From Actinomycetes bacterium (lineage in GTDB: Bacteria; Actinomycetota; Aquicultoria; UBA3085; Oleimmundimicrobiaceae), in contig JAUWKI010000011.1 in the NCBI GenBank assembly GCA_030614255.1, positions 1 to 39,482 on the forward strand: a stretch of 39,482 bases of DNA. The letters run 5' to 3'. Each line of letters starts with the position of its first letter. Positions within the stretch are counted from its first letter, which is position 1. The translations under genes and the position numbers were made by a program. Below the pieces are notes generated by a model. The model was not told where the DNA came from. It was given only the letters and a program-made list of their open reading frames with translations, and searched no databases. Shown here piece after piece: positions 1 through 10,292 of this stretch.

Positions 1-1
1 A

Positions 2-91
2 GACAAGCCCACTGTGTTTATAGGTGTCAGTATCATATTGTTTGGATATCAAGAGAAAGAAGACTTAGGACAAGCGAAGCTTGAAATGTAG
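2..91 (+). CDS. C-terminal fragment of an unidentified protein, cut by the window edge (reads DKPTVFIGVSIILFGYQEKEDLGQAKLEM*)
   Basis: Open frame from window start to TAG at 89-91. Hydrophobic segment loosely resembles the last TM helix of an EamA/DMT transporter. Too short to assign. Confidence 0.3.
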   Translation, partial: DKPTVFIGVSIILFGYQEKEDLGQAKLEM

Positions 92-95
92 GAAA

Positions 96-115
96 CCACG
101 GACGTAAGTCCGTGG
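96..115. repeat. Perfect hairpin CCACGGAC-GTAA-GTCCGTGG
   Basis: 8-bp perfect inverted repeat with 4-nt loop just after the 2-91 stop codon. Confidence 0.7.
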
Positions 116-200
116 TAGTTCATTTAAGAGGAAAGAAGGTCTATTCGGAGAAATCTTGTGAATGAGACCATAATTTTTGTTCAACCGGGGATTAATTGTT

Positions 201-671
201 ATGGGATTGGATAAGTATTGGAGAAAGAGGAAGTTTAAAGAAACGCCTGAGCCAAAAGGTGGAGCAAAAGAAGAGGGGCAAGACAGGTTTGTGGTTCAAG
301 AACACCAAGCCACTCATCTCCACTATGATTTTCGTCTTGAGATGCCTGCTTCACCGGAAGGTGGAGAATGGGTTTTAAAATCCTGGGCTGTTCCAAAAGG
401 GGTGCCAACTGAAAAAGGAGTCAGACATCTGGCAATTCAAGTTGAGAATCACCCTGTTGATTATATCGATTTTGAAGGGACCATTCCAGAGGGGCAATAT
501 GGGGCAGGCACCGTTAAGATTTGGGACTCTGGCGAATATGATTTGATTAAGCGAGTCCCGAAGGAAATCGAGTTTATCTTGAAGGGCTCAAAACTTAAGG
601 GCAGATATATTTTGATTTTTACGGGCTGGAAAGAAAAGAATAACTGGCTCATATTCAAGACAGAACGATAG
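201..671 (+). CDS. Stand-alone DNA ligase D 3'-phosphoesterase (PE) domain protein
   Basis: Motifs FVVQEHQATHLHYDFRLE, WAVPKGVP, DFEGTIPEGQYGAGTVKIWD, WLIFKT typical of LigD PE domain; no polymerase or ligase domain. Start moved to ATG 201. Confidence 0.9.
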   Translation: MGLDKYWRKRKFKETPEPKGGAKEEGQDRFVVQEHQATHLHYDFRLEMPASPEGGEWVLKSWAVPKGVPTEKGVRHLAIQVENHPVDYIDFEGTIPEGQYGAGTVKIWDSGEYDLIKRVPKEIEFILKGSKLKGRYILIFTGWKEKNNWLIFKTER

Positions 672-705
672 AGTCGGTAGTTGGGAGTGGGGAGTCGGTA
701 GTAAT
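671..705. repeat. Short heptad array GAGTCGG-TAGTTGG-GAGTGGG-GAGTCGG-TAGTAAT
   Basis: Five in-register 7-mers; first base is the last base of the upstream stop codon. Confidence 0.6.
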
Positions 706-761
706 AAAAACTTAAAACCCTCGACTTTCGACTAACAAACTCTCGACCATAAGGAGGTAAG

Positions 762-1085
762 TTGGATTATTCTTTAATTTATATAACTACTCCGAACATT
801 AAAGAGGCACGGGATATTGCTCAAGATTTGCTCAAGAAGCGGCTTGTTGCCTGCGTGAATATTATTCCGGGGGTGGAGTCTCGCTACTGGTGGAACGGGG
901 ATATTTGCGAAAGTACGGAAGCTCTTATTTTTGCAAAGACGACTGAAGAAAAAGCTAAAGATGTTATATCCGAGGTTAAGGAGATACATAGCTATGAAAC
1001 CCCAGCGGTAAGTGTGTTTAAAATTAGTGGTGGAAATACCGAATTTTTAAGATGGATAGAAAATGAAACGGGTGATTTAAAATGA
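762..1085 (+). CDS. cutA: Divalent-cation tolerance protein CutA
   Basis: [42 protein letters not shown]...[10 protein letters not shown], canonical CutA1; TTG start after AAGGAGG. Confidence 0.93.
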   Translation: MDYSLIYITTPNIKEARDIAQDLLKKRLVACVNIIPGVESRYWWNGDICESTEALIFAKTTEEKAKDVISEVKEIHSYETPAVSVFKISGGNTEFLRWIENETGDLK

Positions 1086-2008
1086 AGAAAAAAACCAAAA
1101 TAATAATTGGTCTAGTTGTAGCCGGGGCTTTGCTCCTTTACTTGGCAGTAGTCGTCATGCTCATTTTCTTTGCTACCGGTGCTGGTTTGAGTGGAGATAC
1201 GGTGGCGGTGATTTCGTTGAGTGGTTCAATTGCCGATGGTGAAGGAGAAGGACTTATGGCCTCTGCGGGAATTACTCCCGATTTTGTTCGCACGCAGCTC
1301 GATAAGGCAAGAAATGATGCTGCGGTTAAAGCCATTGTTATAAAAGTAGACAGTCCCGGGGGCTCTGTGGGAGCATCTCAAGAGATTGCTCAGGAGATTA
1401 GGGAAACCGAAAAACCGATAGTTGTATTCATGGGAGACATGGCTGCTTCAGGTGGCTATTATATCTCGGCCCCCGCGGATAAAATTGTTGCCAAAGAGGG
1501 GACGTTGACCGGAAGCATAGGAGTTATCTCTCAATTTATGGACTTAAGCGGTCTTTACGAAAAATTGGGCATAAAAACTGAGACGATTAAGTCGGGGAAA
1601 CATAAGGATATGTTCTCAAGAGAATTAACCGAGGAGGAGCAAAAGTTGTGGCAAACTCTCTCGGATGAGCTTTACGGTCAATTTATAAAAGAAGTAGCCG
1701 AAGGCAGAAAATTGGATGTTGAGGAGGTCAAAAAGTTGGCCACAGGAGAGCTCTTTAGCGGAACACAGGCAAAGGAGTTGGGATTGGTTGATGAATTAGG
1801 TGGTTATAACGATGCCATCGATTTGGCAGCTGAACTAGCCGGCATCGAAGAGCCCATTATTGAAGAGTATCCCGCAAGAACATTTTTCGAGTCGTTTTTT
1901 GGTTTTACAGCGAGCCAAATTAGGAACTTGATTAGAGCAAAACTTTTTGGCTCAGACTATGTCATTCTAGAGTCTTTGAAAGAATCATTTCCTGTTCCAC
2001 GGTATTGA
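1082..2008 (+). CDS. sppA: Signal peptide peptidase SppA
   Basis: N-terminal [17 protein letters not shown] and [10 protein letters not shown] serine-protease motifs, [10 protein letters not shown]; overlaps cutA stop. Confidence 0.93.
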   Translation: MKKKTKIIIGLVVAGALLLYLAVVVMLIFFATGAGLSGDTVAVISLSGSIADGEGEGLMASAGITPDFVRTQLDKARNDAAVKAIVIKVDSPGGSVGASQEIAQEIRETEKPIVVFMGDMAASGGYYISAPADKIVAKEGTLTGSIGVISQFMDLSGLYEKLGIKTETIKSGKHKDMFSRELTEEEQKLWQTLSDELYGQFIKEVAEGRKLDVEEVKKLATGELFSGTQAKELGLVDELGGYNDAIDLAAELAGIEEPIIEEYPARTFFESFFGFTASQIRNLIRAKLFGSDYVILESLKESFPVPRY

Positions 2009-2070
2009 TTGGGCAAAATAGCATCATGAAATTTTGTCTGATATAATGTGGGTTCATTTTAGAAACCGGT

Positions 2071-3009
2071 TTGGGGTATTTTGTGAAAGCAAAAAGAACA
2101 CTTCTTCCTTTCTTGCTTGGTTTTTTTGTGGGATTTTCAATTTCCAAGAAGACTAAGTCGTCAACTAAAGAATTTGCCAAACTTCATGGAATTCATAGTC
2201 CTTTGAATTTTCTCCACGGTTATTCTTATATGAGATGGCCAAAGCATTATGTATTCACTCTTAGGACCGGGGGTAGAGTGTATGAGCTCATCAAATCACC
2301 TCAGGCAAGTTTATTAAAGAAACGTCTTAGAAGCACTTACCACGGTAAAGTTATCAAACTTTCGGATGCCGAGTTTCTTATAAAATTAAATAAAGAGGTT
2401 TCTCTAACCAATCTTGAGAAAGTTATTCCCTATAAACATGCCAGAGATATTATAATCAAAAATCCCGAGAGCATAGCGGTAATCGATTGTCCGTGTCGTC
2501 TTTCGATGGATAGTCCCTGCCAGCCGTTGGATGTCTGTTTGATTGTGGGCGAGCCCTATGTGAATTTTGTAATTGAGCATAAGACAAAAGGAGCGCGCAG
2601 GATATCTAAAGAAAAAGCTCTTAGGATTTTAAAAGAGGAAGATGAAAGGGGTCATATCCATACCGCGTGGTTCAAGAGTGCCATGGGAGATAGATTTTAC
2701 GCTATCTGTAACTGTTGTAGCTGTTGTTGCGCCGGGATGAAGGCTTTTAAGGATTATGGCATTCCAATGCTTGCTTCATCCGGCTATGTTGCAAAAATCG
2801 ATGAAGAGATGTGTTTAAACTGCGGCTTATGCTCAAAAATTTGTCCCTTTGATGCAATTGAGGTGAATAGTGATAAAGCCGCGGTAAATTACGATAAGTG
2901 TATGGGTTGCGGAGTGTGCGTTACAAGATGTAACCCTGGTGCTATTTTGCTCTTAAGAGACCCATTAAAAGGAGAGCCACTTTCGATAGAAGAGTTGACT
3001 AAAGTCTGA
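2071..3009 (+). CDS. 4Fe-4S ferredoxin-type protein with extra Cys clusters
   Basis: Two CxxCxxCxxxCP-type motifs near C-term (CLNCGLCSKICP, CMGCGVCVTRCNP) plus CNCCSCCC and CPCRLSMDSPC. Confidence 0.8.
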   Translation: MGYFVKAKRTLLPFLLGFFVGFSISKKTKSSTKEFAKLHGIHSPLNFLHGYSYMRWPKHYVFTLRTGGRVYELIKSPQASLLKKRLRSTYHGKVIKLSDAEFLIKLNKEVSLTNLEKVIPYKHARDIIIKNPESIAVIDCPCRLSMDSPCQPLDVCLIVGEPYVNFVIEHKTKGARRISKEKALRILKEEDERGHIHTAWFKSAMGDRFYAICNCCSCCCAGMKAFKDYGIPMLASSGYVAKIDEEMCLNCGLCSKICPFDAIEVNSDKAAVNYDKCMGCGVCVTRCNPGAILLLRDPLKGEPLSIEELTKV

Positions 3010-3069
3010 AAATTTTGTAAAAAGGACAGATTTTGTGTTGAAAAACACTTAAATTACTAGGAGGAAAGA

Positions 3070-3672
3070 ATGGAGACAATTGAAGTAATAAATAAAAGGC
3101 GCAGCGTTAGGCATTTTAAAGATGAGCCGATTCCTGAAGATATCTTAAGGCAAATTCTTAAAGCTGGCTGCTACGCGCCTTCTGCCCACAACAGCCAGCC
3201 ATGGGAGTTTATAGTGCTTAAAGGGGACAAAAAGGATGAGCTTGGAGATGTATTTTTAAACATTTCTAAGGAGGAGCGTTATAAGGAATATACCGGTTTT
3301 TACGTTAATAGATTATTGAAGTATTCAAGCAAAATGGTTAAAGAGTCGCCGATTACAATCGTTGTTTTTAACGATGGCTCTTTCTGTAAGACCGCAAGCA
3401 AATATTTTAGACAAAGCAAAAAAGAGATTCTTCACATGATGGAAGTTCAGAGCATAGCGGCAGCCATAGAAAATATGCTTTTGGTCTGCCATGATCAGGG
3501 GCTGGGGGCTGTTTGGCTGGGCGTGCCGCTTCTCATGCCGCAGGAACTTATAGAGGACTTTTTCGAAACCAAAAATGATCTTATGGCAGTAATTCCTATG
3601 GGGTATCCTTCTAAAAAACGTGCAATTGAGAAAAAAGTCGATGTTGATAAGCATGTGACTTATTTTGGTTAA
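3070..3672 (+). CDS. Nitroreductase family protein
   Basis: RRSVRHFKDEPIPEDILRQILKAGCYAPSAHNSQPWEF, GLGAVWLG. Confidence 0.92.
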   Translation: METIEVINKRRSVRHFKDEPIPEDILRQILKAGCYAPSAHNSQPWEFIVLKGDKKDELGDVFLNISKEERYKEYTGFYVNRLLKYSSKMVKESPITIVVFNDGSFCKTASKYFRQSKKEILHMMEVQSIAAAIENMLLVCHDQGLGAVWLGVPLLMPQELIEDFFETKNDLMAVIPMGYPSKKRAIEKKVDVDKHVTYFG

Positions 3673-3837
3673 AGGGACGTTAAACTAAAGGAATTGTTTT
3701 AGAGTCGGTAAAAAATTAAAGCAAGAATGGTTTCTAGTCTCAACACTGCTTACTTAATCGGGTGTTTTTGCTTAATGATAATTTAAGAAAATGTTTATCG
3801 AGGAATCCAAGAAAGGATTGTGATGAACTTGCCCGAG

Positions 3838-4647
3838 ATGCCAGAAGTTGAAACCATAAAGTTGCAACTGAGGGAAAAAGTTAAAGGCAAGAGAATAGAA
3901 AGAATCCAGGTTATATTAGATAAGCCCTTGAAAGGCATAACCGTGGAAGAGTTCAAAGATAGAGTAGAGGGCTCATCCATAAAAGAGATAAGAAGACGTG
4001 CAAAAATCTTAATCATTGAATTATCTACCGGCGAAAGTTTGCTTATCCATTTGAAATTGACGGGACGGTTGTTGTACTTAAAGCCCGATGAACCGATAGA
4101 AAAACATACTCATCTCATCTTCCATTTAAGTGGCGGGCGCCAATTAAGATTTTGGGATTTAAGGCAGTTTGGATACGTTAAACTTATCTCGGGCGAATTG
4201 GCCGAAGAGCCCAAATTAAAAGAACTTGGGCCTGAGGCAATTGGGTTAAACCTCGATGAATTTCGGAGACTCTTGGCCGGTAAAAGATCAGGTAAGATTA
4301 AGCCCCTTCTTATGAATCAAAATTTTATAGCTGGGATAGGTAATATTTACTCAGATGAAGTGCTTTTTTATGCTGGAATTCATCCCGCGAGAAATGTTGC
4401 TACTTTAACAGTTAAAGAAGTTGTTAAATTACACGAGGGAATAAAAAAAATATTACCTGCTGCTGTAAGATATGGAGGCTCTTCCGTAGATGATTATGTT
4501 GATTTATATGGGGAGCAAGGCAATTATGTCATGTATCATAGAGCTTATCGCAGAACCGGTGAACCGTGTGAAAGATGCGGCGTTGCAATCAAGAGAATAA
4601 AATTAGGCGGCAGAAGTGCTCATTTTTGTCCGAGATGTCAAGTTTAG
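3838..4647 (+). CDS. mutM: Formamidopyrimidine-DNA glycosylase
   Basis: MPEVETIKLQL with catalytic Pro2/Glu3, LMNQNFIAGIGNIYSDEVLF, C-terminal CERC-CPRC zinc finger. Start corrected from 3820 to 3838. Confidence 0.93.
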   Translation: MPEVETIKLQLREKVKGKRIERIQVILDKPLKGITVEEFKDRVEGSSIKEIRRRAKILIIELSTGESLLIHLKLTGRLLYLKPDEPIEKHTHLIFHLSGGRQLRFWDLRQFGYVKLISGELAEEPKLKELGPEAIGLNLDEFRRLLAGKRSGKIKPLLMNQNFIAGIGNIYSDEVLFYAGIHPARNVATLTVKEVVKLHEGIKKILPAAVRYGGSSVDDYVDLYGEQGNYVMYHRAYRRTGEPCERCGVAIKRIKLGGRSAHFCPRCQV

Positions 4648-4730
4648 TGAACTTGGTTGAGAACTAATGTTTAGAGTTATCTCCATTCGAAGTCATAGTA
4701 CCTGAGCCAGCTTCTGTATCATTTCCCGAA

Positions 4731-6005
4731 TTACCGGGGGCTTGCGCAACTTCCTTCAGAAGCACTGTTGCCCTCCGAGATATTAATCTTTCCAGAGACG
4801 GCGTTACTATTTGAGGCTACAGATTCAAGATTACCTCCCGGAGATATCGGAGATGGTTTTTTGTTCTCTCCTATTGATGGGGTTGGTATGGGGGAGAAGT
4901 CAGGTTTTTGCGGCTCATTGTACTGATTTTGAGACGGAGACTCGGGTTTATTGTATTGATTCTGAACTTGTGTCTGAATATTGGATTGTGTTTGGACGTT
5001 GGCCTGTGTTTGAGTTTGTATTTCCTCGCAAAGAGTTTTATTTGCGGAGGGGCTTATGTTCTTTGTGGAAATTTCAATATTTTCTTTTGCTGAGTATTCT
5101 TCGGCGGTCTCTTCTGAGAGAGCTTTAATGTTTTTAACATCTTCTTTTGCGGAGTATTCTTTTCCCATGTTCAGCATTTCACAGGCAAGTCTCGTTTCTG
5201 TTATTTTATTGAACGGTGATTCTATTCTTGGTTCACTGTTGCTGAGGGCTACTCCCCCGCCAAAACTTAAAGTCAAGATAACCCCGGTTGTTATTGCTGT
5301 ATTTTGTAATGGTTGGAAGCAAGGGACAATATTTTTAAGCTGTCGAAATTTTGCTAGCGGGAGCAAAAGAAGGGCATTGAAGTCAACTCTTGGTTTATCT
5401 AATACTTTTATAAATTCATCTACAACGGCTGAATCAAACTGTTTGTTCTTCCCCCTTTTGAGCTCTTCGATTGCCTCTTTTTTACTTAACGCTTTTCTGT
5501 AAGGGGTGTCAGAGCGCATTGCGGCGTAGCTATCTGCCGCCGATAGTATTCTGGCCGAAAAACATATCTCATTACCCTTCCAACCTCCCGGATAACCTTC
5601 ACCATCGATTCTTTCATGATGTTTTTTTATGATGATGGCAATTTCTTTTGTGACGCCCAAGGGTTTCACCAACATTTCGCTAAAGAAAGGGTGGCCTTGA
5701 ATACTCCAATATTCTTCAAGGGTTAATGGCTCTTCTTTAGTGAGAATGTTGATCGGTATCTCGGTTTTTCCTATATCGAAGAGCAAAGCCGCTGTTTCAA
5801 GGTCTTTTATTTCGTGCGGAGGGAGCTTCATCGATTCGGCTATTTGTGAAGCATAATTAGCCGTACAAATGGTGTGCTTTAACAGGCGTGACTTTTCACT
5901 TTCTGGAATCTCTGCAAATTTTGGGGCCAGTGTTTTATATAACTCCTCAAGATTCAAATGAAGCGAAGAGTTACCTTTTATTAAACTTAATTTTGCTTTT
6001 GACAT
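4731..6005 (-). CDS. HD-GYP-type phosphohydrolase domain protein with low-complexity Q/N/S-rich C-terminal tail
   Basis: LLKHTICTANYASQIAESM, LLFDIGKTEIP, HPFFSEMLV, IIKKHHERIDGEGYPGG, ILSAADSYAAMRSDTPYRKALS; central TM-like segment; tail may be frameshifted at 4736-4740. Confidence 0.85.
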   Translation of the reverse strand: MSKAKLSLIKGNSSLHLNLEELYKTLAPKFAEIPESEKSRLLKHTICTANYASQIAESMKLPPHEIKDLETAALLFDIGKTEIPINILTKEEPLTLEEYWSIQGHPFFSEMLVKPLGVTKEIAIIIKKHHERIDGEGYPGGWKGNEICFSARILSAADSYAAMRSDTPYRKALSKKEAIEELKRGKNKQFDSAVVDEFIKVLDKPRVDFNALLLLPLAKFRQLKNIVPCFQPLQNTAITTGVILTLSFGGGVALSNSEPRIESPFNKITETRLACEMLNMGKEYSAKEDVKNIKALSEETAEEYSAKENIEISTKNISPSANKTLCEEIQTQTQANVQTQSNIQTQVQNQYNKPESPSQNQYNEPQKPDFSPIPTPSIGENKKPSPISPGGNLESVASNSNAVSGKINISEGNSASEGSCASPR

Positions 6006-6218
6006 AAGTACTCCAAAAAGTGAGTTGCTTTTCTTAAATTAAACTACTTTATGCACCTATGGTCAAGAAAAAGAGTACTATTTGTGAGCTTTTTTGACAC
6101 CACCTGTAGGTTAAACATTGCAACTGCTGCTGAGTTTAAACAAACCATCTTTCTTGCTACTTTCCGATTAATTCTGTAAAATTACCTTGCTTAAATGTAA
6201 ATATTTGGAGGTAATTTG

Positions 6219-7103
6219 ATGGTTAAAAAGGGGACTTCTAGAATCAAGAAGGGGCTTGCTGAGATGCTTAAGGGTGGTGTCATTATGGATGTCACCAACG
6301 CTGAGCAGGCTAAAATAGCTGAGGTAGCAGGTGCGGTTGCGGTTATGGCATTGGAGCGTGTCCCCGCAGATATCCGAGCTGCCGGTGGTGTGGCCCGCAT
6401 GGCTGATCCGTTGGTTATCGAAGAAATTATGAACACTGTTACTATTCCTGTGATGGCAAAGGTGAGAATAGGACATTTTGTAGAAGCACAGGTCCTTGAG
6501 ACTTTGGGCGTAGACTATATTGATGAAAGCGAAGTTCTTACACCTGCCGATGAAGCTAATCACATCAATAAGTTCAATTTTACCGTTCCTTTTATATGTG
6601 GTGCCACCAATTTAGGAGAGGCATTGAGACGTATAGGTGAAGGAGCGGCCATGATGCGTACCAAAGGCGAAGCGGGAACCGGCAATGTTGTTGAAGCTGT
6701 TCGTCATATGCGAACCATAATAGCCGAAATCAGCTGGCTGAAGGGTTTGCGGGAAGATGAGTTGATGGCTGCGGCCAAGAAATTGCAAGCTCCTTATGAA
6801 CTTATATGCGAGGTAGCACAAACAGGAAAGCTCCCCGTTGTAAACTTTTCAGCTGGGGGAATCGCGACTCCGGCCGATGCTTCCTTGATGATGCAGCTGG
6901 GAGCGGATGGTGTTTTTGTAGGCTCGGGCATATTTAAATCAAAGAATCCCGAAGCGCGTGCTAAGGCAACTGTTGAAGCTACAACGCACTTCAACGACCC
7001 GCAGGTCATTGCCAAGGTTTCTAAGGGTATCGGAGAAGCAATGGAGGGTCTCGATATCGGCGAGATTGAGAAAAATAAGCTGATACAATACAGAGGATGG
7101 TAA
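6219..7103 (+). CDS. pdxS: Pyridoxal 5'-phosphate synthase lyase subunit PdxS
   Basis: [55 protein letters not shown]. Confidence 0.97.
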   Translation: MVKKGTSRIKKGLAEMLKGGVIMDVTNAEQAKIAEVAGAVAVMALERVPADIRAAGGVARMADPLVIEEIMNTVTIPVMAKVRIGHFVEAQVLETLGVDYIDESEVLTPADEANHINKFNFTVPFICGATNLGEALRRIGEGAAMMRTKGEAGTGNVVEAVRHMRTIIAEISWLKGLREDELMAAAKKLQAPYELICEVAQTGKLPVVNFSAGGIATPADASLMMQLGADGVFVGSGIFKSKNPEARAKATVEATTHFNDPQVIAKVSKGIGEAMEGLDIGEIEKNKLIQYRGW

Positions 7104-7160
7104 ATATCAATTTCCACTAAGTTCCTTTCGTATTTATCCTTTTGGGATGGAGATTAAAAG

Positions 7161-7742
7161 TTGGTTAAGAAGAACATCGGTGTGCTCTCTCTTCAGGGAG
7201 CCGTAAGAGAGCATATTCATATGATAGAAAGCTGTGGAACTCGTGGGACTCCTATAAAGAGACCCGACGAGCTTTTTTGTATAGATGCTCTCATTATCCC
7301 GGGCGGGGAAAGTACGACCATTGGGAAACTGATGCTAAAGTATGGTTTTATGGATACGATAAGGCAACTTTGCGAGGAGGGGATGCCGGTATATGGAACG
7401 TGTGCCGGTTTAATTCTTCTTGCAAAGAAAATCAAAGATGGAGATAGGACCTGGCTTGGTTTAATGGACGTAGAAGTTAGACGAAATGCTTTTGGCCGAC
7501 AAAGAGAGAGCTTCGAAACTAATCTAGACATTCCCGATATCGGCAAAGATCCATTTGCCGGGGTTTTTATTAGGGCTCCTTGGGTTGAATCGATAGGGAA
7601 AGATGTCCGCGTTATGTCAAAGTTTGAAGATAAAATCGTGATGGCTTGCCAGGGAAGAATTTTAGTTACCGCATTTCATCCGGAGCTTACCGGAGACAAT
7701 AGAATCCATAATTATTTTATAGAGATGATTAAAAAAAGTTAA
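7161..7742 (+). CDS. pdxT: Pyridoxal 5'-phosphate synthase glutaminase subunit PdxT
   Basis: IGVLSLQGAVREHIHMIE, IIPGGESTTIGKLM, YGTCAGLILLAKK, TAFHPELTGD; follows pdxS. Confidence 0.96.
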   Translation: MVKKNIGVLSLQGAVREHIHMIESCGTRGTPIKRPDELFCIDALIIPGGESTTIGKLMLKYGFMDTIRQLCEEGMPVYGTCAGLILLAKKIKDGDRTWLGLMDVEVRRNAFGRQRESFETNLDIPDIGKDPFAGVFIRAPWVESIGKDVRVMSKFEDKIVMACQGRILVTAFHPELTGDNRIHNYFIEMIKKS

Positions 7743-7776
7743 ATTAGATGTATCAATTTTTTTAGATACTTTTTCT

Positions 7777-7962
7777 CTATTCTTCCTCTAATTTAATTGC
7801 TTCCATCGGACATTCCTCTACGCAGGCACCACAACCCTCGCAAGCATCTTCATTTACAATGGTTGATACGTCATCGACTAACTCGAGGACATCATTGGGG
7901 CAAACATCTATACAGATTCCACATCCGGTACATTCATCAGTGTCAATAATTGGCCTTGGCAT
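7777..7962 (-). CDS. 2[4Fe-4S] ferredoxin
   Basis: CTGCGICIDVCPNDV and CEGCGACVEECPMEAI. Confidence 0.93.
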   Translation of the reverse strand: MPRPIIDTDECTGCGICIDVCPNDVLELVDDVSTIVNEDACEGCGACVEECPMEAIKLEEE

Positions 7963-8259
7963 ATTTTTCTCCTCCCCGATTGGGTTCTTTAGAAAGTTTA
8001 TACAAAATTGTAAATGTTTTGTAAAGGATTTTTTTAAATAATTTAAGGTATCAGTGCAAATATAATTTAAGCATGATTATGCGAGAAAAAATTTTCTTTG
8101 GCGGGAATAAAGAGTTAATAATTTATCGGGCTTACGTTCACTGTGCTTGACTTCGTTATCATCTTTATGAAAAGTTATCTAAAAAATTGCAACTCTTGTC
8201 TCAATAATTAACTTCTTAAAATAGCTATTTAGCTTGGGAATAAACTTGTTTTAGTAAAA

Positions 8260-8289
8260 CTTGACAATAATAGACTAAGATTTTATAAT
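8260..8289 (+). promoter_or_regulatory. Sigma70-type promoter of dnaK (TTGACA - 17 nt - TATAAT), overlapping a degenerate HAIR-like element
   Basis: TTGACA 8261-8266, TATAAT 8284-8289, spacer exactly 17 nt; CTTGACA-N7-ACTAAGA resembles the HspR box CTTGAGT-N7-ACTCAAG imperfectly. Confidence 0.65.
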
Positions 8290-8333
8290 AATCATACACT
8301 AAAATTTTAATAGTCTTATAAGGAGTGAGCAAA

Positions 8334-10190
8334 ATGGCAAAAGTGATAGGTATGGATCTTGGTACAACCAATTCTTGCATGGCAGTTTTAGAAGCTGGAG
8401 AACCTACTGTTATACCCAATGCCGAGGGTGGCAGAGTAACTCCATCAGTTGTTGCTTTTTCTAAAACCGGAGAAGTGCTTGTGGGCGAGGTGGCTAAGCG
8501 ACAGGCGATAGTAAACCCGGAGCACACCATTAGGTCCATAAAGAGGAAGATGGGGACGAAAGAAAAGATAAAGATTGAAAATAAGGAATATACTCCCGAG
8601 CAGATTTCGGCATTTATCCTTCAAAAACTTAAGAGAGATGCCGAAGCTTATCTTGGAGAGAAAATAACGCAGGCAGTTGTTACGGTCCCCGCTTATTTTG
8701 ATGATGCGCAGCGAACTGCGACAAAAAATGCTGGAACTATTGCGGGGCTTGAGGTGCTAAGAACAATCAATGAGCCCACTGCAGCTTCTCTTGCCTATGG
8801 TTTGGGGAAAGGTAAAGAAGAAACCATCCTTGTTTTTGACTTGGGCGGCGGAACCTTTGATGTCTCAATTCTTGAGTTAGGTGAGGGTGTTTTTGAGGTC
8901 AAGGCAACGAGTGGGAATACTCGTCTTGGTGGAGATGATTGGGATCAAAGAATCATAGATTGGATGGCCGATGACTTTAAATCGAAACATGGCGTCGATT
9001 TAAGTAAGGATAAGATAGCATTACAGCGTTTGAGAGAAACTGCTGAGAAAGCCAAGTGCGAATTATCTACAATGCAGACCACGAGTATTAATTTGCCGTT
9101 TGTCACAGCTACAGAACAAGGCCCATTGCATCTTGATATGACCCTAACGAGGTCAGAGTTTCAAAAGATGACTTCAGATCTTCTTGAAAAATGTGTTAAA
9201 TCCTTTGAACGGGCGCTAAAGGATGCCGGGCTGAGTATAAAAGATATCAACCATGTGATTCTTGTTGGTGGCTCTACCCGTATGCCAGCTGTGCGCGATT
9301 TGGTTAAGAAGATGACCGGCAAAGAACCCCACAAGGGAGTTAACCCGGACGAAGTGGTGTCTGTGGGTGCTGCTATTCAGGCGGGAGTTCTTAAGGGTGA
9401 AGTAAAGGACGTATTACTACTTGATGTCACACCGCTTTCACTTGGTATTGAGACTAAAGGCGGGATACTTACTAAACTGATTGAGCGCAATACGACCATT
9501 CCTACTAAGAAGAGTGAAATATTTACAACTGCTGAGGATGGGCAGACCAGCGTGGAAATTAATGTTCTTCAAGGGGAGCGTCCAATGGCTTTGGATAACA
9601 AGACTTTAGGAAAATTCCATTTAATCGGTCTTCCTCCTGCGCCCAGAGGCATACCGCAGATTGAGGTTGCTTTTGATATTGACGCAAACGGTATCGTGCA
9701 TGTGTCCGCAAAAGACCTTGGTACAGGGAAAGAGCAGGCAATGACTGTAACGGGGACTTCTACGCTTTCGGGCGAAGATATTGAGAGGATGGTTGGAGAG
9801 GCAGAGTCTCACGCCGAGGAAGATACGAGAAAGAAAGAAGAGGCAGAAGTTAGAAATGCCGCTGACAATATGATATATAACACGGAGAAGAGTCTAAAAG
9901 AAGCCGGAGATAAACTTAGTTCTGAAGATAAAACAAACATTGAGAATGCTATTTCTGAAACCAAAGAGGCCCTCAAGGGCTCCGATGTTCAGAAGATTAA
10001 GGAAGCTACAGAGCGATTACAACAAGCTTCCTATAAACTTTCAGAGGTGCTTTACGCTCAAGCTCAACAGCAACAAGCACAAGAAGCTGGTGCTCAAGCA
10101 GCGGGCGAGCAAGACAGTACAACCGAGGGTGAAGTCGTAGATGCCGATTATGAAGTGGTTGACGAGGACAAGAAAGAGGAGAACAAGTAA
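8334..10190 (+). CDS. dnaK: Chaperone protein DnaK
   Basis: [20 protein letters not shown]...; ATG 8334 preferred over GTG 8325. Confidence 0.98.
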   Translation: MAKVIGMDLGTTNSCMAVLEAGEPTVIPNAEGGRVTPSVVAFSKTGEVLVGEVAKRQAIVNPEHTIRSIKRKMGTKEKIKIENKEYTPEQISAFILQKLKRDAEAYLGEKITQAVVTVPAYFDDAQRTATKNAGTIAGLEVLRTINEPTAASLAYGLGKGKEETILVFDLGGGTFDVSILELGEGVFEVKATSGNTRLGGDDWDQRIIDWMADDFKSKHGVDLSKDKIALQRLRETAEKAKCELSTMQTTSINLPFVTATEQGPLHLDMTLTRSEFQKMTSDLLEKCVKSFERALKDAGLSIKDINHVILVGGSTRMPAVRDLVKKMTGKEPHKGVNPDEVVSVGAAIQAGVLKGEVKDVLLLDVTPLSLGIETKGGILTKLIERNTTIPTKKSEIFTTAEDGQTSVEINVLQGERPMALDNKTLGKFHLIGLPPAPRGIPQIEVAFDIDANGIVHVSAKDLGTGKEQAMTVTGTSTLSGEDIERMVGEAESHAEEDTRKKEEAEVRNAADNMIYNTEKSLKEAGDKLSSEDKTNIENAISETKEALKGSDVQKIKEATERLQQASYKLSEVLYAQAQQQQAQEAGAQAAGEQDSTTEGEVVDADYEVVDEDKKEENK

Positions 10191-10292
10191 ACTTTAAAGA
10201 TTTTTAGGAGAAGGGTTTGTGTTTCTGATATAGATAGGTAGCCGGGGGTTTAAGTCCTTCTCCTTATTCAAAGAGCTTGGGGGGTATGGTTG

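Noticed and set aside
4811-5502. Plus-strand ORFs 4811-5128, 4908-5093, 5056-5502
   Set aside because: Antisense to the HD-GYP gene; low-complexity artefacts of its Q/N/S-rich tail.
9559-9812. Minus-strand ORFs within dnaK
   Set aside because: Fully antisense to a highly conserved gene; typical shadow ORFs.
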